NCBI GenBank assembly: GCA_033980235.1
Contig: CM067075.1
Span: 28,889,385 to 28,953,384 of the forward strand
DNA from: Diadema setosum
Taxonomy: Eukaryota > Echinodermata > Echinoidea > Diadematoida > Diadematidae
Length of the DNA stretch: 64,000 nucleotides
Reading direction: 5' to 3'
The notes beneath the pieces are model-generated. The model ran no database searches. It had not been told where the DNA came from and saw nothing but the letters and a program-made list of their open reading frames with translations. Position numbers and translations under genes: made by a program. This document shows, piece after piece, positions 24,700 to 38,798 of the stretch (its first letter is position 1; every line of letters starts with the position of its first letter).

Positions 24700-26260
24700 A
24701 TATTATAAACACAGGTTATTTCACTATTTAATTATGTTTGGAACAAACATGTATCTGAATAAATTTAATAAAAAGGCAGAAAATTCAAAGAAAACGAATG
24801 TAAAGACATTATTGCACTAACAGCAAATACTTACATAATCATGTATTTATATAAACTTTTTTTCATACTTCCTTTTGACTTTCCTCCACCCGACCCCTGA
24901 CCCCACTTCCCACATAATTTTTTTTTTCAAAAAATTCGCTAATAATACACAATATAAATGAAATTATTCAATCTCCATATCAATTCTTTAACTGTCAAAA
25001 TATATTTATTATGCAAAAATAAATGCACAGTGCAAGTCTGAACATTTGCAAAATTGATAATAATAACATACCAATGATACTATACGCATTGTGCCGATCC
25101 TTGCGCAAAATGAGTAATCTCCATTCTTGTGAAGTTGAGTATTTGCTATTAAAGTTGCTAAAAGGAGTTGGATTAATGAGAAAACAAGGGATACCTTTCA
25201 TTATGTAATACCTACAAAAACAGTCTTTGTTATGTTACAAGCGAGTTATGCCTGGAAAGGTGTGTACATGTACGCTCTATCTATTCTTATCCCATTCAGC
25301 CACCACACTCTGCGGTAAAGGCCTACCGTGGGAAAGTACGGTCTTCACTTCCGAGATCCGAGCTGACAAACGCACAAGTTGGACGCCACGATCGCTCATT
25401 GTGTGGCGCACGGAAACGCCATGCAAAGCCTGGATACACAGGACGCTTAAAGACAATACAATTACTTGGGATAGGCCTATACAGTGTACAGCTGTACATT
25501 CTGCGGGTAGGGTTGAAAAAACCAGTTTTTACCATGGACCTACTACACACGGGCATTCACCATTTCGCTAATTAATGCATGCTCCTGTCTGTGTCAAAAA
25601 AGTGTCACAAAAACATTTTAAACATTCTTCCCTGCTTTGATCGCATGATCTCCGCCGCCGGCAAGCCAGATCTAGCTCTAGAGCTGCAAAACACTAACGC
25701 AGCTTTAAAGATCCCTAAACAAATGTGCAGAAGAAAATAACTGTCTTAAATCAAGGAAAATGCATGTGCAGTTGTATATAGGCTATATCACGGCTCAGAT
25801 ATCATCATTAGCACAATGTAGATACATCTGAGAGAAAGCTAACTATTTAACTAATTGATTATGATTTGTAATCTCATTTTCATTCTTTTCAGCACATTTT
25901 TTTTTTTCTCAGAGTACAAAGAGACAGCAAGGAGAGCGGACATGTATGTCTCACTATTAGGCAAGGTCGTATGTGTGAGCGATAGCGAGCGAGTCTGTAA
26001 TTTCCAAGCAAAATGCACGAAATTAGTCATGATCTGACGTTTGCTCCTTCTCACCATTGGCGTTTATTCAAAGACTTTTCCGCATGAAAAGGCGCATCAG
26101 CCAAATCAATAAGACCGTAATTAGGGAAACAGTTCCTTTTTCATTGACGATGCATGATTATTTTTGAGACAGCTATAAACTCAATGAGATGCACATATAA
26201 ATTATATAGTCAGGTGGCGGCGGATCTCGTACTTCAAAGTTGTTGGATTCGTTAAAGTCC
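24700..26260. other. intergenic, nothing recognised
   Basis: Between the divergent sorcin and white-like genes. A GC-richer part at 25300-25560 has a 114-codon ORF with no motif I know. No tRNA or splice structure that I can support. Confidence 0.4.
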
Positions 26261-26261
26261 A

Positions 26262-26755
26262 TTAAAGGGGCATTCCGGACGATTTTCATATACAATAATT
26301 TCACATCCCCTAGTACACAAATCGACAGCTCCATGTGTAGATTTGTGGAATTTATTGTGGTACTTGAGCAGAGAAACAATACTCTGTAAAATCTTAAACA
26401 AATTGCACTGAACAGTGTTGATGACATAGAGCCTCACATAGAATAAATTTCAGAAATGTAGCAGAGTAATTCCATTACAATATCACTTGCTTAGCAAGTT
26501 CACCTGTGTAGAATGTATGCATGCCTTCTTCTTTGTTCTGCTTCCTTGAGCCCCAACTCATGCATTCTTGTGGTGAGGCCGCCATGTCATCATCCCTGTT
26601 CGTTGCAATTTGTTATAAATTGTGAAAACATTCTTATTCGCAATCTCTATAACTTCTGAAACTCTGTACTCAGTTTCGTATAGTACCTCCTTGTTTAACT
26701 AATTTATAGTTGTTGAAATCTAAAAGTCTGAAAATCATCCGATGGTCTCCTTTAA
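26262..26755 (-). mobile_element. MITE family A (copy 2, inverted)
   Basis: Full length, ttaaaggggcattccggac to ggtctcctttaa, reverse orientation relative to copies 1 and 3. No coding capacity. Confidence 0.85.
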
Positions 26756-27159
26756 GCCTGACACCTGACAGCAACTATACCGTATTTGCCAAATCGTGTT
26801 ATTTCCTTCAACAATCGTTGTTACTTGGAAAGATGTTTAAGTATTCCCCCCATTCATGTCAGAGAATTTCTAAGTGCTTTTTTTTTGTAGGTGCTAATTT
26901 GGAGGCTTGTATGGACAATGACATTATCACCAAATCTGATTTACAGTGAATTTTGTGACTGCATGTACTCTGTGACTGAGATTATTGTTTTGGAAAACAA
27001 TATCATGCAATACATTTAACAATTAATCATCCATTTCATTTTTTTTTTCTTTTTTGCTTGAATATGTTGGAAAACTAATTTGTTTCAGCGGAACGTGTTA
27101 TTCTCATTTTTAGTCAACCATGCACTGTAATGTAGACACGGAATGGTTTTGCGCCTTAA

Positions 27160-27604
27160 GGCTGCGTTCACATAGAAGTATACTATTCGGGTACAACCGG
27201 GGCTCGTTTTCGAGGACACGCGAATAGCTTGAATCGAACGATAGGATTTCCTCACACCGGTTCACATAAGAGGGCACTATTCGAAAGTACGAATAGCTGC
27301 CAGCATAGCAAAGTGGGAATCGAGCTTGTTCGATTTTCTTGCAGCGTAGAACATATACCGTCTCTCGTTTATGAAATAATAACAATTTTGGTCTGGATTT
27401 GCCCTTTAGCAAAAATAAGCATGCAGACTGACAGTCTGATGCAGTTTAGAAATTGTTAATAAGATTTGCTGGGATGTAGGAGGAAGAAATCCTCACTGCA
27501 TGGGATGGTGGGTTGACGGTGCGGGTGATGGTGTACTCGGTGCTCGAATAGCGAATAGCGAATAGCGAATACCGAATACCGAATACTTCTATGTGAACGC
27601 AGCA
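27160..27604. mobile_element. foldback element ggctgcgttcacatagaag with TTAA flanks
   Basis: TIRs ggctgcgttcacatagaagt and acttctatgtgaacgcagca, with TTAA on both sides (27156-27159 and 27605-27608). Interior contains repeated cgaatagcgaatac. No ORF of note. Confidence 0.8.
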
Positions 27605-28023
27605 TTAAGCAGTATGAGGTTTCAAGGTTGGTGCATGTTATGGAACAAAACTTGAGATCGCTGCTCACAAGGCTAAAAATAAAAAGCAAACAAATTTTAT
27701 TTGTCGGAGTACAAAAGACGATGGCATCATTGTGAGTTTAACAAAAGCACCTAGACACAGACGAAATACCAACAATGTGCTATACTCATTGTGCAATGGC
27801 AATGAATTGTGACGTTTTTACTAGTTAAAATCCGAAGACGGAATGAGAAAAACTGGGAGGTGAGAGGAGGGTGGCGTGGCCTGCATGTTGTTGTTCTTTG
27901 GCAGATCTATAGCATCATGCTAAGAGATATTACTCTTTACTGTTTATACAACTGGAAAGAGTATCATGTTGGGTCATAGGAAAAGATCGAGAAATAGGAG
28001 GGGATGGGTGGGGCAGTAAACCC

Positions 28024-28200
28024 GCACTCTAAAAACGCAAATGTTGAATCAACATTTAAAAGGGCCGAGGAGTGACAGCATTTTTGAAGTGTTGCATCCA
28101 ACATTTTAAATGTTGAATCTAGCAGGAAAACCAACACTGAAAATGTTGTCACTCCTCGGCCCTATTAAATGCTAATTCAACATTTGTCTTTTTAGAGTGC
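28024..28200. mobile_element. foldback MITE, ends gcactctaaaaa
   Basis: Ends gcactctaaaaa and tttttagagtgc; arms contain agggccgaggagtgacagca and its complement, plus aaatgttgaatc. Confidence 0.82.
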
Positions 28201-28389
28201 GTCAGGCAAAAAATTCTTGCATGCTATAGACTATTATCATAGGCAAAAAACAGAAGGATAGGGGTTGGTTATTGAAGCGTGAATTGATTATGAAGAATGA
28301 ATAAGTGAATGTATTATACTAAACTGCCAGCTAGTACCCTGCCCTTTTTCCATCTGTGGAATGATACGCTGGTAGGTCCTACTATCAAA

Positions 28390-28617
28390 CCCACCGTTGT
28401 TCACTTGGTGAGCTCGTGGCACGGGAGTCGAAGTTCGCTACTTCAACAAGACGGCGTTCACCTGAACGGAGGTGCTGGGTAAGCTGCGCGGTACTTGACT
28501 GGGAGGAGAAGCGGCAAGAAGGCATCGCGAGATTGCCAACTCTGTGTGGAGGGCACCTTTATCAATTACACGCGCCGCTTATACGTGGTGGAATAGGAGT
28601 TTAGCTGTCTACTACAG
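28390..28617 (+). other. candidate 5' UTR exon / GC-rich promoter region of the white-like gene
   Basis: A GC-rich block in an AT-rich region ends in the consensus donor CTACAG|gtgagt. It lies upstream of the coding start on the same strand and carries no recognisable coding motif. The 62-residue ORF within it has no known domain. The left edge is a guess. Confidence 0.35.
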
Positions 28618-28697
28618 GTGAGTGACGATTAATGTTGTTGGATTCCCTTCAATCATTATAGATTTAACCAATCAGAATAATGAACCATTCACTCTAA

Positions 28698-28858
28698 TTC
28701 GATTCAATTCAATTCAATTCAATTCAATTCAATTCAATTCAATTCAATTCAATTCAATTCAATTCAATTCAATTCAATTCAATTCAATTCAATTCAATTC
28801 AATTCAATTCAATTCAATTCAATTCAATTCAATTCAATTCAATTCAATTCAATTCAAT
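28698..28858. repeat. (AATTC)n microsatellite
   Basis: About 32 uninterrupted pentamers, starting 80 bp after the candidate white-like first exon. Confidence 0.97.
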
Positions 28859-31174
28859 CTAAATGCAGACCATATAGATAGATAGATTTGTTCATCTCAA
28901 GAAAAGCGTAATGGTAACGACCACGAATTGCACATCCTATAGGACCCTAACTCTCCAAGGCAAATGGACTAGGTACAGGAAGGTTATAGACAGTTTTCAG
29001 ATCATTCACTGAAGGAAAATGTTCGGCCTGCAGTAATAATATACTTTGTAAATGTAATGTGTATGTTTAATGATTGTAATCCGCAAAATAATGACCTCAT
29101 AACGCAATAAGAACTGACCAATGGTGATGATGCAGTGGTGTCTTTATTCAAATTCAAACTATAGTAATTGTCAGTCTGATCTTCAAGAGAGCAGCGCTAT
29201 ACGAACAACTCAAATTTGAAGCAAAATGTATGAAAGTAGAAGTTTTGCAGAATGTGAGTGGAGCATTATGCACTTGTGTAACACTGTGTATGTTGTGTGT
29301 ATGTAATTATGCGATATGTGTGTTGCATAATCACTATAATATCGTGAACAGGCATGTAATTTTATTAATTTTAAGCATATGCATACATGTACACTTATAA
29401 GCTGACATGATCATTAATGTGATACATTGTGCATGCGTGTAATGCGTGTGCATGTGTGTGTGTGTGTGTGTGTGTGCGAGCGCACATATACTTTTGTGTG
29501 TGTGTTTGCATGCAAATATCTCATGGGTGTAGACATTCATGCACTGATCCACCCCTTAATCATATATGTATGATTGTTATTAATAGTAAAGTGATAATAA
29601 CCACAATATTCCGCAAGACACAATAGTGATAGACGATGTATACCACCTTCAGAATATTTTTCTTTTTTTCCCCTTTCTTTCTCTTTTTGTTTTTGTTTTC
29701 AATTTCTTGGTATGGCAAGGGACCACCGTTAATGATGTAGTGCTGTTGAAAATTGTGGAAGAAATTCCTATGTCTTACTAATGGAGAGGAAAAAGAGCAG
29801 GAGGAAAGCACGTATAATCCCAATACATGTCAGAAAGCCGAAATTTTCCCCTCCTGCAAAAATTAACTTTGTCCTGGGGCGTATTCAACATGTACCCGTT
29901 CATCTGTAAGTCTCTATCTCCTTACTTGAAATGTTTGAAATATACTGGTAGCGGATACCAGTTATGTCGTTAGATCTGTTTTGAGCTCAATGACATGACA
30001 AATAAAACAACAGCAAAGTTGTTCGACACTTGTTATTCTTGTGCTGACCTACGCTTTATCTATTACCCGTTTCACGTTAGTTATATGTTCTATGACAACT
30101 TATACCAAGGAGGTTCAAGAGATGGAGTTACAACAGTGTTATTTCATTTGATCCCATGTTTGATGCCGCCACTAAGAAATATTTGAAGTATGTGCTAATC
30201 CGGAGCTGCCTCGCAGATGGGATGACATTGATTCATGTGGCATTGCATCATGACTCATCACTCTCAATGCAAGATATGTCTGTATGATGATAATTACTTT
30301 TCGCTGTCCCTTCTTGTGAAACATGAGCGGTACATAAAGGTACAGACAAAGGGATGTGCGAATAAAAGTTCCACAATAATTGATGAATTAAGAATTAAAA
30401 TTATCCGACTTTACATGTTTTTACCCTAATCTAACATAATTATGAATTAATAAAGAACTACACTTGAAGATTATACCATATCAGTTTCATTTTTCGGAAG
30501 TGATCGGAAAGATGATTGAATCGACTTTCCAGTAAGGGTGCAATTCAAATATGAATTTTCACAACGTACAGCTCAGATTTACACTTTTTGACATAATCCT
30601 GGACAGGAGTTACTTTCTTTATCATATGCCTTGTCTTTAGCTGAAACTTATTTTCTTTAAGACAAAAACAAACAAAATATAGCCGACATTATGTTATCGT
30701 TCCAAATGAATCATCTCTTTGCTCGGAAAGACGGCGGCATCAAACCGCGATCATCAAAGTCACAAATGCACCTGTGGAATTCTTTTGTACATCAAAAGAA
30801 AACTGACAGCTGTTTGAATGTTTACAGCCAGTTGGAACTCCATCAAACCTCCTTGTTTATATACACACATGCGCTTTTACTATTACTGCATCAGTTTAAA
30901 CAAAATTACTGCACTCTCTCTCTTCCTGTCATTTCATTTTATCTATTTCACTTTCGACAAAAATGAAATCGCAGATAAAAGTTTTAATACCCATAACTAC
31001 ACCAAATCATTATACAACTGTCAGAATCGAAAGACAATGCTGTTGCCACTTTTATGACAAATGTAGAGAATCAAAACGATTGCCGTAAAAGACCACATAT
31101 TGTATGTAACACAGATTCTCATTATAAATTGTGTAAAAGGCAATTTCAGGGTATTGTATTTTTTATCAGATTAT

Positions 31175-31298
31175 CAGGGGCCTGTCTTATAAGGACTTGT
31201 GATAGAAATCAATCACAAGTTTTTTGTGTGCTGCAATGCAAGTTGCGATTGATTTGGGGACTTGTGATTGATTTGAAGGCTTTATAAGACGGGGCCCA
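31175..31298. mobile_element. short foldback MITE, ends ggggcctgtcttataag
   Basis: Left ggggcctgtcttataagga, right ctttataagacggggccc. Internal word cttgtgattgattt repeated in inverse. Confidence 0.75.
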
Positions 31299-31589
31299 GA
31301 TTATACCTCGGGCATGAGAATACACATGCCATTTTACACAATGGTTGTCTTTGAAAAGAAAATCGAGCCGTTTTGCGCGTCGACGTAGTCTCGCATTAGA
31401 GGAAATGAAACTGAAAATAATAATAAATAATAGTGAGACTCTTACATTTCTACCTAAAACAGATACTCATGGCGCTATAGAACAGAGCATTATTGTGTCA
31501 CGTTACAACAGTATCACAGAAACTAAGACAACAAACCAACAAACAATAGGCCTATATACGTACACATACTATACATACAGGTATACAAT

Positions 31590-31745
31590 ATTGTTAATTT
31601 AAATTGAAAATATATGTCTTGAGATTTTTTTTGAAACCATCAATGGAAGATGCTTCTCTAAGAGATTTTGGTAGGGCATTCCATAGTTTTGGGCCCATGT
31701 ATGAAAAAGCCCGATCCCCCCAATTATGCTTGATTCGAGGTACCT
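31590..31745 (-). mobile_element. LINE 3' end fragment
   Basis: Minus-strand translation GDRAFSYMGPKLWNALPKSL then REASSIDGFKKNLKTYIF matches the ORF2 C-terminus of CR1/L2-like retrotransposons. Confidence 0.7.
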
Positions 31746-32929
31746 GTAATTTTAGCGAGTTTGATCAACGGAGATAACAGAAATGCCTGATATAAAACCG
31801 ACGAAATCCAATGATCACTTCACCTAAAAGTTTGATGTTTCACTTATCTTTTTTTTATATCAGAATTTGAGATAAATAGCTGAATGAATAGCAATTGCAT
31901 TTTGCCAGCTGTAATGCATTGCTTTTTTACTACATAGTATGCAACGCCCCGGTGCATGCGTCCTTCCAAATTCAGTGGCGCTATTATCTGTTTCCAACTT
32001 TGTTCAGGAATTTCGTATTTGAAAAGAAGTGTTTTCACGAGCACTGAAGCAGAATGATATCTGAACAAAAGTTACAGTCGTGTTTCAGTTTACAAACACG
32101 CACACACACGCACACACATGCACACACACACACACACAAACACACATTCATGCCAAGTATACGCGATTGCTACAACTAATTATAGACCTGTATGGTCGCA
32201 CGGAGACGTCATTTTTTATTTCATCTTATTTTATCATTATTATTTTTTTTTTTTATTTTGCTTTCGTTGAATTAGGGTTGTCGTTTAACACAATTCACGA
32301 TACACTGCACGTTTTCGTCTACGAGCACGCCATTAATGGCCAAAAAAGATGTAGGTCTACCACTGTTTATACCTGAATCAGGTATACAATACACGGTCGT
32401 TTGGCGCAACTCACTGATACTATAGTATAAACTATAGTGCGTGCCTTCTTGCATTCTGTACAAGATTCTTGATTTTCGTGACACGCAGACAAGCATGTAT
32501 GGACAGCATTGACATAGAGTGATCGATAGTTAATATTTGTCGTTACTGGGATTTATATAAATGTATGATTTATCATCATGAGGCTAAATCGTAGTAAAAG
32601 CCCGGATAATGAAGCGAGATGATGAGGTGCATTTTGCTTCATAATATAGCTTTATAGGTACCTAATAATATATCTCGTCAGAATTTAACAATTTAGAAAA
32701 AAATCACTTGCATTCTTCCATAAAAATATATTCGAACAGCCGCACTCTTTGTCAATAATTCAGCAGCTGTTACTCGTCGTATGCAAACTAATAGTCATCA
32801 TTGCCTGTTCACTTTAACGCTTGGATGGATAAGTGAAGGAAATGACACATTCCTCTAGAATCAATTAAAACAAAGTGGACATTCTTCTAGAATGAATTAA
32901 AATGAAGTGAATTTTCGATGAATATTCAG

Positions 32930-32961
32930 GTGAAGGTGACTGGAGAAGTGATGGGACGCAG
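32930..32961 (+). other. candidate alternative 5' UTR exon of the white-like gene
   Basis: Ends GGGACGCAG|gtaagc, a near-perfect donor, and follows a possible acceptor (aatattcag). It lies 525 bp before the acceptor of the initiator exon. Evidence is splice signals only. Confidence 0.3.
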
Positions 32962-33176
32962 GTAAGCCTAATTTGTTAGGCAGTGACATGTTGTGTAGTT
33001 GCTCATATTATTTTCAAATTTGCTGTCCAACTCTCTATATTGTTTTATGGGTTCCATTTCGTGAGCACTAATAAACGTGATCGTGAAAAGTGTTACTTTT
33101 AATTTTACTCTGAATTTTCACACCCTTCTCCTCATTGTTCGCCAATAGATTAAGTACTAAATAGCAAAGAACCGTA

Positions 33177-33177
<1 letters not shown>

Positions 33178-33224
<47 letters not shown>

Positions 33225-33257
33225 ATATTATATATATATATGTATATATATTATTAA

Positions 33258-33309
<52 letters not shown>
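33178..33309. repeat. (TA)n microsatellite
   Basis: About 130 bp of alternating TA with small interruptions, 180 bp upstream of the acceptor of the initiator exon. Confidence 0.95.
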
Positions 33310-33311
<2 letters not shown>

Positions 33312-33486
33312 GCAAGACTGAACATCACTGCAACGTCTATACTGCAAGTTTTCCTTCCGTCACACACACACACACACACATACTGACTCTTATAATATGT
33401 AAGATGTTTGTATCATAGGGTCTTCGATTCGATTTCTTATTTCCATTCTTCTCATGCTATATCATTACTATATTTTTCTCCCCTAG

Positions 33487-33543
33487 ATTTCCGTCAGTGA
33501 GCAGTAGTTGACATCTGGCTACCTGTAAATCAAATGCGTAAGG
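33487..33543 (+). other. 5' UTR part of white-like initiator exon
   Basis: Lies between the acceptor ctcccctag and the start ATG, with an in-frame stop at 33526. Short upstream ORFs are absent. Confidence 0.55.
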
Positions 33544-33587
33544 ATGCCTAGTTCTGACGTCATCCCGTTGCTGAGCAAGGATGGAAT
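33544..33587 (+). CDS. white-like exon 1 (initiator exon)
   Basis: Begins [14 protein letters not shown] and ends phase 2 at donor AT|gtgagt. An in-frame TAA at 33526 fixes the ATG as the start. The phase matches the acceptor at 41684 exactly. The exon itself starts at 33487 after a good acceptor (tttttctcccctag), so 33487-33543 is 5' UTR. Confidence 0.8.
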
Positions 33588-36500
33588 GTGAGTCATTGTC
33601 TGTTCAAAATTTGTGTCAATGATAATTGCATTGAATGAACATATCAAGTGTCATTATAACATCGAATGTTTTTGTTGTAGAAATAGCTACGGAATGACAA
33701 CTTTCGATTAGGACAGATTTGCGTTTGCTGATGATCGACAGATTTCAAGAAATGGAACATTAAAGGGGAAATCCAGTCTAAATATAAGTAAATCTGATAA
33801 AAAAGGGTAAAATAATACAAGTTCAACCGTAAAATTTTGATCAGCATCGGGTGAAAATAAGGAAATCATTTTGAAGTTTCACTAATTTTTCAGTAAACAG
33901 TTTTTGAACGGTCAATATTTTAGGAGTATGCAAATGGCAAAGTGAGCATGTCATACCCTTATATCTTGCCATATTTAGGTTGTCGGCCTATCTACATACA
34001 ATTTTAAAATCTACAGTTTTTCATTCAAAAGCAATTATGCCCGAGGCTTAAATCCTGGTATATCCTATAGATTACTATTTTAAAGTTATTCAATCAGGAA
34101 TAACATAATGTTTCATACTTCCATGGCAGAAACATTGAATTTTCGTCATTTTTTTTTTTGTACAGAATCAATGGAAAATTGTGAGGTTATGACATGGTTT
34201 AGCTCACCCATTATTTGCGTATTCATGTCCACTGTATACAAGAAGAGTTTTGCAGAAATTAGCAAAACTTCAAAATGTCATTACTCCCTTATTTTTCATC
34301 TGATTTCAGTCAAAGTGTTACCGTTGAACTTGTAAGATTTTACTATTTTTTTAATCAGACTAACTTATATTTGGACTGGATTTCCCCTTTAATTTTGTGG
34401 GGCGATGGGATCATCATCTTAGCTATACAGTCTGTAGAAGTAGTTGCAATTAAAATCACCGTTTAGTAAAGGCACGAGAAGTTTTAAAATTCCACATTTT
34501 TTCTTACCTTATTCCTTATGTTGATGGAGTTTGCACAGTTCTGTTTATTTCACTTCGCTCTGTGAAAGTCGAACTTGAACTCTCGGGAGTAACGTTAAAA
34601 CATGAAGAAAGTGAAGTCGCCTGGCTTTATATAGTTTAGAAGCGAGCGCGATACATTTCATTCCATTTCCTTTTCATTTTATTTCTTTTCCGATTCGTTC
34701 AATTTCATTTCCAACAATACAAAACATTTACATGCACATATAACACAAAATCAGTACACTGTACAATGTTTTAACAAAGAAAAATACTGTGAATGGTATG
34801 CTTAGACTGTGTCGTGTTTCTATATAAATGCATGTTTTTATCGATTGCTGTAGTGTTAAAAAAAAAAATAAATCATATGACATCCATTTTGATGTAGACA
34901 TGGTAGACCTAACCTTTCTATCAAACGCACGTTGAAAATGGTGATTCCATGCACGCGCTATTTCCACAGTAAAAACCTGTAGCTGAAAACCCATTAGATC
35001 ATTCTCGGGTCTTTTTGTATGCCATTGAGTTTATTGCTGAGTCACATTTCTCATTCAACTGCAGTCTTAGCGTAGTAGTTCACCATATGCACTATAGAGA
35101 AGCATCGTATTTCAACCAGCAGATTTGATCAATGACTGATCCAAGAGGTATACGTTAACTTCACCACCAGCGCATAGTATAGCAACATAATCCAACAACA
35201 GGCATTGATGGCACTTTTCAACAAACAAACAGCAGAAGACAACTCTCAATCGTGCAGAGAGCTTTTTTTAAGAAGGGGTGTGTATATCATATTCCACGGA
35301 GTACGACATGCTAAGCTTATGATATTATAAGTGATTGCAAAACAGAACGAATTAACAAGAATGCTTTGATAAAGACAACAACATAGTGAAGTACTAAACA
35401 CATCGATCAGAAGTACCATTTCAAAGGAATATACTGTCCTTATGATGCAAGAATATAGAAAACGAAAATGAAATAGAAAAAAGATGTATAAGTGCTGTGA
35501 ATCTTTACTTTGTGGTTAATGAAGGGAACATTTGTCTTTAAAGGAGACCTCCGGATGATTTTCAAATTTTTACATTTGAACATATATAAATTAGTTATAC
35601 TGGGTACAGAGTTTCAGGATTTATGATGATTGGGATGAAAAATAAGAATGTTTTCGAAGTTTATAACAAATTGCAATGAACAAGGATGATGACATGGCAG
35701 CCTCACCATAAGAATGCATGAGATGTGGCTCAAGGAAGCAGCTCAAAAGAAGAAGGCATACATAGATTACACACAGGTGAGCTTGAAAGCATGCGGTATT
35801 GTAATGGAATGACACTGCTACATTTCTGAGATATGTGAGGCTCCTATGTCATCATCTTTGTTCAGTGTAATTTGTTGAAGATTTTTGAAAGTACTGTTTC
35901 TCTGCTCAAGAACCACAATAAATTCTACAAATCTATACATGAAGCTGTTGATTTATGTACTACATGATGTGAAATTATGAAAATCGTCCGGAATGCCCCT
36001 TTAAGCATACACCTAACGGGGACAGAAGTTCTCTAATTGGCTTTAAACAGGAAGACTTGACCTTTTTTCAAGTGTAGGCCTACCATATAGGTGCGGAACT
36101 GGCAATTTCTGAGTGAAATTATCAGCACGTATAATATCTTATTAGGCCTATATACCTGATAGCTGTATGTATACCCGTGTGAAGAGTTTTAGCAGAAAAG
36201 TCTTTTGCAAATTATGGTCAAGCTGGTCGACGTACATTAAGACTGAACATGGAAAGGCTTGAGTTGTTTGAATAATTTATTTTCCTTCTTCCCATTATTA
36301 ACACACGCCTCTATGGGAGATTATTTTACAGGTGCAAAATCTGTTAACAGAACAATGTCTGGGTCTGGAGGGGGTACCAGTTTACAGTGACTCTTAAGAA
36401 TGACAATATAATGACAAAAGTATTAATATTTTCATATGAGCATGGGGAAAAAGTATAAAGGCCACATAATTATGATGCAGATGAATAATAGATAAAGGGC

Positions 36501-38689
36501 CCACATTCTTTCATGAAACTATCATAAAAAAAAAAAAAAAACAATGACAAATCTTTGACAGTATATGAACCTTAAGAACAGACTAAAGGGGACAAGAACC
36601 ATAGTGAAGAAACTGTAGCGCCTGTATGAAATAAATTATACTTTATTATGTATACATTGATGGCGCGATTATTCAAAATCCTAAGATAATAGCTAAATGA
36701 AAAGGGGTGAAACTTTTTAAAGATAAATATATATACAAAATATCTTTTAACTAATTATGATTGATTTTATAGTCTTTCATTATAATTTAGACAGATTCTT
36801 ACCACGCTACCTCTGGCACGATCTGGACGTCATTGATAGTGTTTTACAAACCATGATATCACTATGTGGTATGCAATGAATTTCACTTCAGTTCGCGAAT
36901 ATATATATATATAGTCATACAGGCAGGGACTAGCTAAAGAAGAGCTATAAAATTGGGGTTGTATGCTTGAGTGGTGGACGCTCGACATTGCATAGGCAAC
37001 TGGCGGCTAGCCTGTGAACAACAACAATGGTCTATCACTATTATCTAATAACTGTTAATGAAAAAAAATCCTTTTTTGAAAATGAATTAGGCCTATAAAA
37101 TCATGAAATATTTCGGGTATAGAATATTCTAAATTTCAGATAAGGCCTATCCGGAGGCCCTATAGGGCCTACCAACGTTTAGTATTCTGATTCTGACACT
37201 GTTGATCTTCGATCAACAGCTTAGAATACCGTAATTAGGGCCTTAAATATAGATTAAGCAATTTAGGAGTCAGGACCTATGGGCGTGCCGGTTAAAAGCA
37301 TAGGCCCTACTTTTAAGCTTGCAATATTCTAAAAGTAGGGCCTATTATACATATTCAGTGTAAGGACTATACCTTTACCTGCATGGTACGTGTTATCTAT
37401 GGATTTCAAGCTCGTTTTATATATTACTTCAAGTCCCCAGCTGCATGAGATTGATAACTTTTCCAGTTGCTGTTCTATCACATTTCCACACTGATATTAG
37501 CAGGTCGACTTAGGCCTAGACGCTTTTACCCTCATCAGTCACACATTTATTTTATCATGCATCGTTTTTTTTTTTTTTTTTTATTAATTTATCTGTTTTG
37601 TTTTGTTTTTATTTGTTACTTTCCCGGCTACGCATCCACTATCGCTCGCGTTCCGCGGTGTTACATGCATTTTTTTTTTTTAAGAATATTTTATTCTTCA
37701 GCAATGGGAAACATAATATACAAACAATTTTTTACAAAATTCTCTGGACCAATTTCATAATCATTTTCGTCAATGGATACAAAATTTATACCAAAACTTA
37801 ACATCAATTTAATACATTTTGATACACTCTGATACATTTTCTCCCACAATTCATATACACCATCCATATACACATCTCTTCTTTTCTATTTTTACACTAC
37901 TAATCCCTCATTCTCTTTTAATTTTATTCCTTCATTACATTACAAATTTTATTAACTAAATCACTAACCCCCATAAATAATTTCTTTTCGACATACATTC
38001 AATCCAATGCAATTCACCATACAATGCAAGGTGAATTGCATCGATTCTTGCCCACACGGTAAACCAAAGAGTACTTGTAAACAAGCGCACGCGCACGCAT
38101 TAGCGCAGTGCACAAGCAAAGCCAGAGTCTTTCGCTGGAGAGATTAATGCAGACAGAGAGAACACGGCAAAAGAATGTAAATATTACTCTGTTATTTTCT
38201 GGTAATTTCTACATAACTATTTTATCATTTTACTTTCTCATGAGAAAAGATATACCTTTGCTATAGCTAACAAAATGAACGTTTTCTTGTGAAGATATAT
38301 GGCCTATGTATAATTGGCCATAGCATGCTCGGCCTCGGCAGGCCAAGAGCATGTTCGGCGTGTGCGATCCCCAGCACAGATTACAATATGTCGGACTGGT
38401 GTGAAGCCCTCGGTCGCGAGTGACATGATCAGTTTAAATGTTAACAAAAATTCCCCTAAAAATGAACATTAAAACTTACTGTACAGGGTTTTTGAGATTG
38501 AGGTTGAGGCAATGTTTGCTGAAAAGGCAATACGAACAAATTACGGAGCATACTGATACACAATGCATGACCTCCCTGATGATTCGTGTAGTATTTTCTC
38601 CTCGTGCACGAAAAGTACAAGACTAACTTGCGGTGTAAGCACGATTCGCTTTATATAGACATTTGTCACTTGAGCGTGCGACAGCTTCT

Positions 38690-38750
<61 letters not shown>

Positions 38751-38765
38751 AGGAGCGAAAGTTCG

Positions 38766-38798
<33 letters not shown>

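Larger units (their letters stand above)
28860..32900. other. mostly anonymous sequence, probable 5' intron of the white-like gene
   Basis: Holds a (GT)n tract near 29455-29477, (AC)n near 32096-32145, a short foldback at 31175-31298 and a LINE tail at 31590-31745. Otherwise no coding or structured feature seen. Confidence 0.4.

Noticed and set aside
24335..24712. 125-codon Ser/Leu-rich ORF on the minus strand
   Set aside because: It arises from a purine-rich tract; the composition explains the residues.
25227..25571. 114-codon ORF in the intergenic region
   Set aside because: No recognisable domain, no splice partners and low support; listed only within the intergenic entry.
28622..28885. 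87-codon ORF full of repeated FNSIQ units
   Set aside because: It is the (AATTC)n microsatellite read in frame; there is no unique sequence or coding context.
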